DNA of 64,000 nucleotides, taken from positions 1 through 64,000 of the forward strand of contig CAIURC010000028.1 in NCBI GenBank assembly GCA_903901425.1, given 5' to 3'. Positions 9,371 to 19,900 of this stretch are shown piece by piece. Origin of the DNA: an uncultured Spartobacteria bacterium. Its GTDB lineage: Bacteria > Verrucomicrobiota > Verrucomicrobiia > Chthoniobacterales > Chthoniobacteraceae. Each line of letters begins with the position of its first letter. The stretch's first letter is position 1. Both the position numbers and the translations under genes were made by a program. The notes below the pieces were generated by a model. The model made no database searches, was not told the DNA's origin, and saw only the letters and a program-made list of their open reading frames with translations.

Positions 9371-10072
9371 ATGAAACATCTCCTCATTGCCTGCATCGCC
9401 TGCCTGAGTCTCCACGCCGAGGAGTCCGGCAAACTTGTGTTTTCCGATGACTTTAACCGGAACGAGTCCCAGGAGACCCAGGACGAACCCGGGAACGGCT
9501 GGGAAACCAACAGCAAAGCCCGGGCGAAGGGCAACAAACAGGTGGACCTTCAGGACGGCGCACTCCGGATCTTCATCCACAAAGATGCCGACCATGCGGT
9601 CTCCGTGACCCACCCGTTTGAATTCAAGGACGGCACCGTCCAGATGCGGTTCAAACTCGAGGACGCCAAGGATTCGCTCGGACTGAATTTTGCCGACCTC
9701 GGACTGAAAACCGTCCATGCCGGGCACCTCTGCATGGCCATTTTCAGCACCAAAGACGTTCTGCTCCGCGACCTGAAAACAGGCGTGATGGATCTCGCAA
9801 ATTACAACGCGAAAAAAGAGGGCTCCCTCTCCAAGGAGGCCGCCGCGGCGCTCAAGCTCAAGGAAAAGGCGTTCCCCGCCCCCATCGCGCCGGGTGTCTG
9901 GCATTCTCTCAGCGTCACGATTGACGGCGAAACCTTGTCCGCTGCGGTCGATGAAAAGGAGGTGGGCAGTTTTTCCTCACCCGGCATTGCCCATCCGACC
10001 AAGAAAACGCTCCGGCTCTCCGTTCCGAAGAACGCCGTGGTGGACGACGTCCGGTTTTATTTCCGGAAATAG
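9371..10072 (+). CDS. Secreted LamG/DUF1080-like protein
   Basis: 233 residues from ATG 9371 with a short signal peptide (MKHLLIACIACLSLHA). The mature part opens with KLVFSDDFNRNE and continues as a concanavalin-like beta sandwich (FKDGTVQMRFKLED, ALRIFIHKD, GVWHSLSVTIDGETL, VVDDVRFYFRK). This layout is close to DUF1080 (3-keto-disaccharide hydrolase) and LamG proteins, which are abundant in Verrucomicrobiota, but catalytic residues cannot be assigned. It is linked to the preceding Tat protein by a 7-base gap. Confidence 0.75.
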   Translation: MKHLLIACIACLSLHAEESGKLVFSDDFNRNESQETQDEPGNGWETNSKARAKGNKQVDLQDGALRIFIHKDADHAVSVTHPFEFKDGTVQMRFKLEDAKDSLGLNFADLGLKTVHAGHLCMAIFSTKDVLLRDLKTGVMDLANYNAKKEGSLSKEAAAALKLKEKAFPAPIAPGVWHSLSVTIDGETLSAAVDEKEVGSFSSPGIAHPTKKTLRLSVPKNAVVDDVRFYFRK

Positions 10073-10214
10073 GCCTCATCGCGCTGGCGGATCCCGTCTT
10101 TGATGGGGGCCGCTGCACCGTCTCATCGCCCCGGCGTTCGCTCTGTGCGGAGCCGGGAAAGATTTGTGAAGAATTTTGAGAGATTTGGAAGGTTTCCGGC
10201 AAAACCCATTCGTT

Positions 10215-13200
10215 ATGAAGATGCGACTCCTCGTTCTGACGCCCATGATGTGGGCTGCTGTAGCGTCCCAAGCTTTTGGGGCGGAGTCGGGAACCGAGTT
10301 TTTTGAGCGCAAAATCCGGACCGTGCTGGTGGAAAAATGCTACGGGTGCCATTCTCAGGAGGGCGGCAAATCCAAGGGTGGCTTGACCCTCGACACCAAG
10401 GCGGGTTGGAGCGTGGGCGGGGATTCCGGGGCCGCCGTTGTGCCCGGGCGTCCTGAGGAGTCGCTCCTCATCAAGGCCTTGCGCTGGGAAGATCCGGATC
10501 TGGCGATGCCCCCCAAGAAGGAGGGCGGCAAGCTTGCGGCAGATGTGGTGCAGGCTTTTGCGGAATGGGTTCGGATGGGTGCGCCTGATCCGCGTGAGGG
10601 GGGGGAGCTCACAAAGAAAGATGCGCAGAAAACACACTGGAGTTTTCAGGCCGTAGCCCCGGTGGATTTGCCGGTGGTCCGGGACGAAAAATGGTGTCAG
10701 AGCGTGGTGGATTTTTTTGTGCTCTCCAAGCTGGAGTCTGCGGGGCTGAGGCCGAATCCGCCTGCGGATGCCGGTGCGCTTCTGCGGCGGATCAGTTATG
10801 ATCTGGTGGGGCTTCCCCCGACTTTGGAGCAGATGCTGGTGTTTGGGACCCAGTGGAAGAAGGCCTCGGAGGAGGACGAAATCCAGCTCGGCCTCAGCCG
10901 GGTTCCCTACAAGGCAGGTGCGGCCGGTTTTGTTCCCGCGCGGTCGGTTCTTCTGGAGCAGTGGATCGACCGGCTCCTGGCATCGCCCCAGTACGGCGAA
11001 CGCTGGGGAAGGCACTGGCTGGACACGGCCCGGTACTCAGACACGCGCGGTTTGAAAAGCGAGGCCGGCAAATACCGGTATCAGGACTACCGGTACGAGA
11101 ACGCCTAGACCTACCGGGATTACGTGATCCAAGCATTCAACGAGGACAAGCCGTACAACCAATTTGTGCTCGAACAATTGGCTGCGGACTTTATTCCGGG
11201 AATCGAGCCGGGTGATCCCCGGCTGGCTGCCCTTGGATTTCTGACCGTGGGCAAGAAGTTTGAGAACGACAACGATGTCATCGACGAGCAGATCGACGCC
11301 ACCACCAAAGCATTTCTTGGGCTCACCGTCAGTTGTGCGCGGTGTCACGATCACAAGTTCGACCCCATTCCCACGGCCGATTACTACTCACTCCACGGCA
11401 TTTTTGCCTCTGCAGAGGAGCCGGAAGAAAAGCCGGTGCTGAAATCCTCGGCGACCCACCAGCAGCGCGCGGATTACGAGGAAAGCCTCCGGGAACTTGA
11501 GGCACAGAATGCGGACCACTACTACGAACTGGTCCGGCAGCGGCTGGACCTGATCAAGCCACAGTGGGAGGGGTGGATTGCCTATTTTGCCTCCAGATGC
11601 GCCACCAGTATGGCAACTGAGAGCCCACAGAGCTTTGATGTGCGGAAAAAATACAAGCTCCCTGATGTTTTCTATTTCAGTGAACTAGGAAACAGTTTCA
11701 GTGGGGATGTCCGGCACCCCGTTTGGGGGGCGTTGATTCGCGCAGTGCGTTCCGCCCGCGGAAACCTCGAGGCCGACTTTGCCGCAGCACTCCAGAGGGA
11801 GCTGAGCGTTAAAGGCCCCTACCCGATCAACCCCATGGTCCGGGAACGGCTCGCAGCCGCCGCGCCGAAAAGCGTCGGAGACGCCGTTCGCACCTTTGCC
11901 CGGCTTATGGAGGAGTGCGATCGAAAACGGGAAGTCCTCCTTGAGGCCCGCAAGGCGGGGGGCGACCCAGTTCCACCGTTCGATGCGGCCTTGGAGGAGG
12001 TCTGCACAAGTAATTTTCCCATCCCGCTGCGAAAGGAAATCGATACCACGGAAGAGCTGATAGTCTTTTACCAGAAGGTGAAACTTCGCGGGGATACGGC
12101 CGAAGCATTTCTTTTCAAGGAAATCAACCAGCTCCGGATGACCCATCCGGGAGCTCCGGGCGCGGCCATGGTGGTCCGCGACGTGCCCAAACCCAAAGAC
12201 AGCCCGGTTTTTCTGAGGGGTGACGAGGCAAAGAAAGGCGGTTCCCCGGAGATTTTTGGAGTGCCTCTCGCAGGGCGAAAGAAAACCGTATCATAAGGGG
12301 AGTGGGCGGCTGGAGCTGGCCGAGGACATCACGTCGCCGACGAACCCCATTTTTGCCCGGGTGGCCGTCAACCGGATCTGGATGCACCACTTTGGAGCGG
12401 GAATCGTTCCCACTCCGGATGACCTCGGCGGAATGAGTCTGGCTCCGAGTCATCCGGAGCTCCTGGACTGGCTGTCACAATGGTTTGTGAAGAATGGCTG
12501 GAGCATGAAAAAGCTGCACAAGCTGATCCTGCTGAGTTCGGCCTATCGGCAGTCGGCAAACCCCAACCTCAGCCCGATCCGGACAGTTGCCGAGGAGAAA
12601 GACCCGGAAAACCGGCTTCTGTGGCGGGCCAATCTGAGGCGGCTGGACATGGAGGCCATCCGGGATTCGCTCGTGCTTCTCACGGGACGCATGGATTTGA
12701 GTCTCGGCGGTAAACCCATCAATCTCAGTGAGGAACCTTTCAGTTACCGGCGCAGCGTTTACGGGTATGTGGACCGGGGCGAGTTGAGCGACCTCCACAT
12801 CCAATTTGATTTTGCCGACCCTGCAATGCCAAGTAGCCGGAGAAATAGCACCACGCTCCCCCAGCAGGCGCTGCTCTTCATCAACAATCCCCTGGTCATT
12901 GACGTAGCCCGAAACCTGGCCGCCCGGGTTTCTCAGGAACACGACTGGCAGACACAGGTCCGCCTTCTGTACCGCATCCTGTTCCAACGGTTTCCAAGCC
13001 AGTCGGAGCTCTGGCTTGCAAAATCTTTTCTAAACCAGCCCGGGGCTCAAACTCAGGACCACCATCCGGAACGGCACCCATTTCCAAAATCCAAAAACGG
13101 TTCGAAAAAGAGCGGGTCCTCCGAAAAACCCGAGGCGACTCCGAAGCCCGTGGTTGCGGAACAAAAGATGGAGGGCATGGGAATGACTCCTGCCAAAAAG

Positions 13201-13311
13201 AATGAGGCCATCAAAAACCCGGGTGTCAAAATCGAGCGCAAGCCTCTGACGCCGCTCGAACTGCTGGCTCAGGCACTCCTCTGTTCCAACGAATTTGTCT
13301 ATGTCCCTTAA
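10215..13311 (+). pseudogene. PSD1/DUF1549-DUF1553 planctomycete-type cytochrome protein, broken
   Basis: A secreted c-type cytochrome-like protein of about 1030 codons with a signal peptide from ATG 10215. It has a PSCyt1 haem site CYGCH near residue 40, a DUF1549 domain (ERWGRHWLDTARYSDTRG, then [12 protein letters not shown]) and a C-terminal DUF1553 (NPIFARVAVNRIWMHHFG, GWSMKKLHKLILLSSAYRQS, LPQQALLFINNP). Two lesions break it. An in-frame TAG at 11106-11108 stands where the family has Trp before TYRDYV. A frameshift near 12230-12245 moves the frame from +3 to +1 just before [17 protein letters not shown]. All domains remain recognisable, so decay is recent, or one lesion is an assembly error. 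It is followed by DUF1501, its usual partner. Confidence 0.85.
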
Positions 13312-13332
13312 AAAATCGGATCCACAGAAACA

Positions 13333-14706
13333 TTGTGCGCAAACCGGCTGCCAGCAGCCGCGACGCGGAGGGAGTTTCTGCAAAGAACGGGAATGCAAAT
13401 TGGGTCCCTCGCCTTGGGGGCACTGCTTTCGGGGGAATCCCAATCCGAAGCAGCGGCTAATGAGCAGGGGCACCCGGCCAAACAACCGCATTTTCCAAGC
13501 AAGGCGAAGCACGTCATCCACATCTTTGCGGGCGGCGGGCCCTCCCATCTGGACACCTTCGACTGGAAACCCGGGATGCGCAAAGATAGCGGAAAGAGTG
13601 TGGCAGGACTGGGAGGCGTGCTCTGGCCGACGCCGTTTGAGTTCCAGCAGTCGGGAAAGTCCGGACTGGCCATCAGCGAAATCTTTCCCCATCTCCAGCA
13701 GGAAGCCGATGAGTTGTGCATTGTCAGGTCGCTCCACAGCGAGGTGCCTGCACACGGTCCCGGGGCCCAGTTCATGCACACGGGTTCCGCAGTCCTGACG
13801 CGGCCCAGCCTTGGCTCCTGGCTTCTGTACGGACTGGGCACCGAAAATGAGAACCTGCCCGGGTTTGTCTGTCTTGGGGGCGAGGTCAGCTGGAGGCAGG
13901 CTGCCTTCCTTCCCAGCGCCTGTCAGGGAACCCGCACCAACTTTAAGAGCGGCGTTCCTCTGGACCGGATCATCCCCAATCTGCGAAGCGAGTTTTCCAC
14001 TCTGGAAGAACAGCGCCGGCAGTTGGATTACATGCGGAAGATCAACGAACAGCACATGCTAAGCGTCCAGAGGGACGAACAGCTCGAGGCCCGGATCGAA
14101 TCGTTTGAACTGGCTTTCCGGATGCAGGCTGCGGCGACGGAGGCCTTTGACATCAGCAAGGAGCCTGAGTCTGTCCGGGCAGCGTATGGAAAGACCCGGC
14201 TCTCCGACAAACTGCTGTGCGCCAGACGACTGGTCGAGCGCGGGGTGCGTTTTGTCCAGGTCGATGCCTCTGGATGGGATAACCATTTCTCGCTCGAGAG
14301 TGCCATCCGGGTGAATGCCAGGGACGTGGACCAGCCTGCTGCTGCCCTGATTGCCGATCTTCGCAGCCGCGGTCTCCTCGAACAAACGCTGGTTCTTTGG
14401 GGAGGCGAGTTCGGCCGCCCCCCGAACACCTCGGGCCGGATCGATGAAAAAAGCGGCCGGGATCACTGGAGCAAGGTCTACTGCTGCTGGCTCGCTGGCG
14501 GCGGAGTCCGCGCCGGCACCGCGTTTGGCGAGTCCGACGAAATCGGTGCTGAGCCTGGGCGGGACCCGGTGCACCTGCACGATCTGCACGCGACTCTGCT
14601 GCATCTAATGGGGTTTGACCATACCCGGCTTACCTACCGGTACAACGGCCGGGATTTCCGGCTCACCGACAATTTTGGGAAGGTGATGCACGGAATGCTG
14701 GGATGA
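13333..14706 (+). CDS. DUF1501 secreted protein (sulfatase-fold family), TTG start
   Basis: 457 residues. Features are the Tat-like N-terminus TRREFLQRTGMQIGSLALG, the metal-site block HIFAGGGPSHLDTFDWKPGM, HGPGAQFMHTGSAV, and a closing LVLWGGEFGRPPNTSG/DHWSKVY/DLHATLLHLMGFDH. DUF1501 proteins share the alkaline phosphatase/sulfatase fold and are almost always encoded beside PSD1 or DUF1800; their substrate is unknown. No ATG precedes the Tat motif: the frame after the PSD1 stop offers only TTG at 13333. ATG 13393 would cut off the signal. This weak start, beside a broken PSD1 gene and a broken sigma gene, suggests the module is decaying although this frame is intact. Confidence 0.82.
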   Translation: MCANRLPAAATRREFLQRTGMQIGSLALGALLSGESQSEAAANEQGHPAKQPHFPSKAKHVIHIFAGGGPSHLDTFDWKPGMRKDSGKSVAGLGGVLWPTPFEFQQSGKSGLAISEIFPHLQQEADELCIVRSLHSEVPAHGPGAQFMHTGSAVLTRPSLGSWLLYGLGTENENLPGFVCLGGEVSWRQAAFLPSACQGTRTNFKSGVPLDRIIPNLRSEFSTLEEQRRQLDYMRKINEQHMLSVQRDEQLEARIESFELAFRMQAAATEAFDISKEPESVRAAYGKTRLSDKLLCARRLVERGVRFVQVDASGWDNHFSLESAIRVNARDVDQPAAALIADLRSRGLLEQTLVLWGGEFGRPPNTSGRIDEKSGRDHWSKVYCCWLAGGGVRAGTAFGESDEIGAEPGRDPVHLHDLHATLLHLMGFDHTRLTYRYNGRDFRLTDNFGKVMHGMLG

Positions 14707-14736
14707 TTTCTGGGCGTGCCAACGGGAAGTCCGGAA

Positions 14737-15277
14737 ATGACTGCGGAACAGTAACAGGAAAACATCCGCCGAGTCTTGCAAGTCGAGGTGGATTTTTACG
14801 CTGCCCTGGTCCGGGAGTATTCGCTTCCCCTTCACGGATGTCTGGGAGCTAGACTCCATCACAGGGAGGAGATCGAAGACCTCGCGCAGGAGGTTTTTCT
14901 CGCAGCCTACCAAGCGCTTAAAACCGGCCCGGGGAAACCTGCCTCGCTTGGCGGTTGGGCATCGCTCAGAGCTTCGGGAGCAAAAGATGGAGAGCCTCTT
15001 GGAAGAGTTGGGTGTCAGCAGGGGGCGCGATTTACGCGCTTCACTGGCGCACCGTCCCTCAGCTGCGGCAGTGCATGGGGAGACAGACATGAGCCTCAAT
15101 GCCTCTGAACTGTTCCGGCCAGAGTTCAAAAGGGAGCAGCTGGCTTTTGAGTCCTGGCTGCCCGGGAACGCTGAGGCCGGAATTTTCCTGCTTTTTCAGA
15201 CGCCCGATCGGAGGCGGTTCTTCGATTCAGGGGTATGGACACGTACACACATTCAAGTTCGTGGGAAGACGCCGTGA
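14737..15277 (+). pseudogene. Remnant of an ECF sigma factor gene
   Basis: From ATG 14737 the frame reads MTAEQ, then a TAA stop at 14752-14754, then QENIRRVLQVEVDFY and region 2 of an ECF sigma factor: HREEIEDLAQEVFLAAYQALK. After about residue 70 this frame turns into unrelated sequence. A second frame, open to 15277, carries SELREQKMESLLEELG and later residues that could be the shifted continuation. No region 4 helix-turn-helix is left. ECF sigma genes often accompany PSD1/DUF1501 genes in this phylum. It is judged non-functional; the right-hand limit is uncertain. Confidence 0.6.
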
Positions 15278-15747
15278 CGCGCCGGGAGGGGGCAGCGTCC
15301 CCAGACTCGGCACCAAATCCGCAGGACAGCCCGGAACCGTTCACCCCCAGCATCCCCAGCTCCCCCAGCTCCGCCGGGGCTCCCGGAGCTCCCGCTGGCA
15401 TCGTCCGGGCGCGGGACGGCCTTTCGAACCGGGGTCTGCTTCTGGCCGCCGGAACCGTTTGTGCCGGGTGCGCACTCGCGGCATTGGCGGCATTGGCGGC
15501 AGCAGCCGTCTGGGGGCTTGGTGCGCGCCGGCGCGGCCATGGGGCCCAGCAGCCTGCCCAGAAATCTGCCCAGCGGCCCTCTCCCCCTCCTGCCGGTTCC
15601 GAGCCAGAGGCGGGCCCGGAATCCGAAGGGGGTTCCCGCGTGACGGGGGTGGAGGGCTGGAAAACGGAGCTGTGGCGGCCCTTGCGCAGCGGCAGGGCGG
15701 GGTTCATGGGGCGGCTGCGGTCCGTGCCGGCAGGGCGCACTTTCTGA
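15235..15747 (+). CDS. Hypothetical Pro/Ala-rich single-TM protein
   Basis: 170 residues, no family. A Ser/Pro-rich N-terminal part precedes one hydrophobic segment (about residues 63-95, rich in Ala/Leu), then a basic and Pro/Glu-rich tail. In FecR-like anti-sigma or surface proteins of this phylum a similar TM follows a short cytoplasmic part. Lying after a dead sigma gene, it may be what is left of a partner protein. Low-complexity composition and a competing long open frame on the other strand keep confidence low. Confidence 0.4.
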   Translation: MDTYTHSSSWEDAVTRREGAASPDSAPNPQDSPEPFTPSIPSSPSSAGAPGAPAGIVRARDGLSNRGLLLAAGTVCAGCALAALAALAAAAVWGLGARRRGHGAQQPAQKSAQRPSPPPAGSEPEAGPESEGGSRVTGVEGWKTELWRPLRSGRAGFMGRLRSVPAGRTF

Positions 15748-15759
15748 GCCGGGGGGCGC

Positions 15760-16524
15760 TCAGGGTTTGGGTGCCTTGCCCTGGGCGCTGACAACGCGGG
15801 GTTTTTCGATCTTGCGCGCCGTGGCCGGGAGCGGCGTGAACGCGGCCGGCTCCTCCCGGGGGAGGGCCCTGAGCCGGATGTCGCGGATCTCGGCGGTGTT
15901 TGGGTTCCCGGCATGGAGTTGGATGGCCACGAGGCCCTCAAGGGCGCGGTTCTTTGCGTCGTGATCGATCAGGACGGCGGCGAGCCGGCCGTTGACGCGG
16001 TGTTCGAGCCGGTTGCCCCGGGCGAGGATGTGGAACTCGTTCCACTGGGCGATGTCGATCTCCACGGGGGGGTGTTCCGCAACCAGCCAGCGCTGGCCGT
16101 CCGGGTCGAGGACAACCTCGGTGCCGTTGTACCCGAAGATGCCGCGGCCGCGTTCCTCATAGGTCATGGCCGTGTGGACGGAGGTGGGGTGGACGTCACA
16201 CTGGTAGCCGGCGATCGTCCATGGGCTGATTTCGGGGAGCCGGCGGCTCCGGTACTGGATGCCGGAGTTGTTGTCGCCGCTGACCCGGATCACGGCCTTG
16301 AGTTCGAAGTCCTGGACGGACCCGTTCCAGATCAGGAAAGAGTTGGACTTGGGCTTCCCGGGTTCGCTGGTGCCGGTGATCACGCCGTTTTCCACCCGCC
16401 AGAGTGCGGGGTCGTAGTCCCAGCCGGACAGGTCTTTTCCGTTGAACAAGGGCTGGAAACCGTCCTCGGCGATGGCGGCAAATACGGGGAAAAGGAAAGC
16501 CAGGAGCAGGGAGGGGATTTTCAT
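15760..16524 (-). CDS. Secreted DUF1080 (3-keto-disaccharide hydrolase-type) protein
   Basis: 254 residues from ATG 16524 (MKIPSLLLAFLFPVFAAIAE signal peptide); an upstream extension to 16587 is not homologous. The single DUF1080 domain shows FQPLFNGKDLSGWDYDPALW, the VENGVITG turn, FELKAVIRVSGDNNSGIQYR, AGYQCDVHP, WNEFHILARGNRLEHRVNG and a closing AEIRDIRLRALP. DUF1080 is a concanavalin-like fold found in periplasmic proteins of Verrucomicrobiota; some members cleave 3-keto-glycosides. It is monocistronic as far as visible. Confidence 0.9.
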   Translation of the reverse strand: MKIPSLLLAFLFPVFAAIAEDGFQPLFNGKDLSGWDYDPALWRVENGVITGTSEPGKPKSNSFLIWNGSVQDFELKAVIRVSGDNNSGIQYRSRRLPEISPWTIAGYQCDVHPTSVHTAMTYEERGRGIFGYNGTEVVLDPDGQRWLVAEHPPVEIDIAQWNEFHILARGNRLEHRVNGRLAAVLIDHDAKNRALEGLVAIQLHAGNPNTAEIRDIRLRALPREEPAAFTPLPATARKIEKPRVVSAQGKAPKP

Positions 16525-16609
16525 GCGGTGGATTCGGCAGGACTTGAAACACGGCCCGGGTTCATCCCAGGAGCCTTTCCGGAGCATCGTGGAAATGGTC
16601 CCGGGATGG

Positions 16610-16693
16610 AAACCCCTTTTCCGAAACCCCTTTTCCGAAACCCCTTTTCCGAAACCCCTTTTCCGAAACCCCTTTTCCGAAACCCCTTTTCCG
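16610..16693. repeat. Six perfect copies of a 14-bp tandem repeat
   Basis: Unit AAACCCCTTTTCCG, six contiguous identical copies (84 bp), in the gap between two divergent secreted-protein genes (starts 16524 on minus and 16901 on plus). Unit length is not a multiple of three and no spacer is present. The rest of the 376-bp gap shows no gene; any promoters for the flanking genes must lie here. Confidence 0.97.
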
Positions 16694-16900
16694 CGGTGCC
16701 CTTTGAATCGGCAAAACGTCGAGGGCGGGAGGAAGGATGTGGCACGGCCGCCTGCACCCCCTCAGTCTGCGGGGAAAAGTGACCGGACGGGCTGGGTTTT
16801 CTGCCGGGGCGGAGGATCCGTGGAGGGAATAGCTTTTGAATGAACAAACTGCCTAGGGTTATTCGTGAGCCTTACCGCGTTGAAAAACCAATCATTGAGG

Positions 16901-19900
16901 ATGCGAGCAATCAGCAAGACGAAGTTTTGGTGGCTATGGATGCTGGTCACCCTGCTCCTGCATGGCGTCCCACTCCGCGCCCAGGTTTTCCCACGAAACA
17001 GCGGCCCGGTTGCCGTGGAGTGGAAACAGGTGGTTCGGTTGACCGTGTCTGGTGCGGATTCGGGGGGGAGCGTTTTGACCCGGGAGGCGGCCACCTCCAA
17101 CCCGGCCGCATGGAACGGCGTCGCAGTCAGCCGGGGGGGTCTCCCCGGGGACTGCCGGGTTTTGTTCCGGTTCGCCACGCCCGACCGCCGGACCGCCCTC
17201 GGTGTTTCCACTGCGGAACGGGACCTCGGGGCCGTCCGGATGCCGTACTCCATCCGGAGCGTGCCCGGGCGTCCCGCCCGGATTCAGGTTTGGGAGGGCA
17301 CCGTCCAGCGGCCGCTCCTGGCGGGAGTCAGCCCGGACCTGTTGCCCGGACAAATCTACGAGATCCGTCGGGAATCGGCTGTGGTCAGGTACTACCGGGA
17401 CAACCAGCTGATCTGCGTCTCTCCCGTACCCAGCCAGGAGGTATGGATGGTGGATGCCGCGATTGTGGACAAGGGCGGCGTTCTTAGCGATGTCCGGTAT
17501 CTGGGTTTCACGGAGCCCCTGGACGTGGAATGGGCCACGCCCGTCGGGGTTGCCGCCGGGTATGGAACGGGCGGGGCGGGTTCCAGCCTGAAGCGGATCG
17601 CCGCCCGGCCGGCGACCGGGCCGGGAGCCGGGGCGGTGGGGAGCCGCGCCCTGCATGGCAACGGCGGGTTCCGGTTCCGGTTTGAAAAACGGAGTGTGGA
17701 TGCCGTTGCCGGTCTCTTTGTTTCCGGAAAGGCGTTTGCCGAAGCAGGTTTCCAAAAGACGGATCTGGCCTACGCTCTGCAGACGGTGCCGGGCGGTTTT
17801 TATGAGGTGACAGAGGCGGGGGCCTTGCGCTGGCGGTCGAGCCAGGCGTGGACGCCTGGTGACCTGTTCGAAATTCAGAGGACGGAGGGGAGGGTGGTTT
17901 ACCGGAAGAACGGGGAGGTGTTTTACGAGTCGACGGAGCCGGGGCACGGTCCGTTGGGCATTGGCGTGGTCCTGGGTGCCACGGGATCCGGGGTGCTGGG
18001 GTGTCAGGTGACCGGGGTGTCCCGGCTCGAACCTGTGGGATGGACTGCCGAGGGCGGGATTGCCGTGCGGCATTCCCCGTTCGGAACCGGCTTGGAAAGT
18101 ACCGTGGTCAACCCGGGCGACACTGCCGGAGGCGTGGCCCGCAGCGACAAGGCGCTTTCCGCGCAGGGCCGGGTTCAGTTCCGGTTTCGGCGCACCGACC
18201 GGAACAGTGTCCTGGAACTCGGGGTCCGGGGTTCGGAGACGGCTCGACACGCCATCCGGGCCCGGGAGGACGGTCAGTGGGAGATCGAGGAATCCGGGGT
18301 TTCGGCCGGGGTCCAAGGCGCCTATGCGGTGGAGGATGTTTTCTCAATCCGCCGGGTGGTGGGCCGGGTGGAATACCTGCGGAACGGGGGCGTGGTTCGT
18401 TCTGTTGCGGATAGCGGCGGCCCGCTGGAGATCCGGGCCGGGTTAGTCGGAGAGGGCGCCGGGCTCGAGGATTGCTTGGCTGCAGGTCTGCCGGAGAACC
18501 TGCTCTGGAGGGGCGTTGCCGGAGCAACTCCCGGCGTTGGCCTCGGCGCGGGCGGTGTCCCGGGAATCGGCGGAACGCTAGTGCGCGGAGGAGCCGCCCC
18601 CGCATGGAACGCGGGCGCGACCGGTAGCCGGATGCTCGCCGGGGACGGCGAGGTGCGGTTCCGTTTTTTGGGGACTGGACGGCGCGCCGTTCTGGGGGTT
18701 TCCGAATCGGATGCCAGCCGGGGGCCAGGCGATTTGAAGTGCGCGCTGTATGGAAACGGGGGCCGGCTCATGGTGCTCGCAGGTGGAATCGCGCAGACCA
18801 ACCCCGCAGTGGGCACACCGGATGCCGGCTCGACGCGGTTCGGGATGTACTCTGTGGCGGATGTTTTCTCGATCCGGCGGCACGGGGCGGCGATCAGTTT
18901 TCTGCGGAACGGCGTTGCTTTCTTTTCACTGCCCAACGCGGCCCGGGGTCCGCTCTGGGTGGACAGCGCTCTGTACGACCGGGGAGCGGGATTTGGCGAC
19001 TGCCAGATCCTCTTCCGCGACAGCGATTCCGACGGGCTGGAGGACGAGTGGGAGGCGGAAAATTTCGGGCACCTCGACCGGGGGGCTGCGATGGATCTGG
19101 ACGGGGACGGCGCGTCTGAACTCGAAGAGTTTCTCACCGGTGAAGATCCCGCCGAACCGCCTGTGGACGAGGATGGAGACGGTCTCTCGGACGTTTGGGA
19201 ACAGTACGAATTCGGAGGCATGCAGGCTGTTGCCGAGGACGACCCGGACGGAGATGGTGCCTCCAACGCGTACGAGTACCTGCACGGGACGGATCCCATG
19301 GACCGCTACGATGGCCAGTTGCCGGCTCTGGAGATCGCCGGGGGCGACCGGCAGGAGGGCGAGCCCGGGGCTTTTCTGGAGGAACCCCTCGAAATTCTGC
19401 TCCGGACTCCCGAGGGGGTCCCCATTCCCAACGGGCCTGTCCAGTTTTCGGTGCTGGGCGGCGGCGGAACTTTGTTCCTTGAGTCTGGGACGCCCCCGGC
19501 CGAACCGGCTGCGTTTCTGGAGATGCGGACCGGCTCGGATGGGAGGGCCCGGATCCGGTATCGGATGCCGTCTTCTGGGCATGGGTCAGGCCAGGAGGTA
19601 AACCGGATCCGGGTGGGGGTCCGAAGCCGACGTGGTGGGTTCGCCTACCGCGAATTCGCGGCGTACCCTGGGGAAGCTCTGGAATTTCAGGGGTTAAACG
19701 TCTGGCTGAAGGCGGATGCCGGTGTGGAGTTGAGTGGCGGCCGGGTCCGTCTCTGGCAGGACCAGTCTGGAAACGGGAACGATGCGCGGCCGTTTGCGCG
19801 TGCCGCTGCCGGCACTCTGCCCGCAAAGGGAACGCTCGGGGCGGTCCGTGTCCTGAGTTTTGACGGCGTGGACGACCGGCTGACGCTGCCGGGCGAGGCC

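Noticed and set aside
15126-15941. 271-codon minus-strand frame over the sigma relic and DUF1080 start
   Set aside because: Low-complexity Arg/Ser/Pro/Ala composition, no homology, overlaps the end of a clear DUF1080 gene.
16610-16693. CRISPR array
   Set aside because: The 14-bp units are directly contiguous with no spacers and no cas genes are present.
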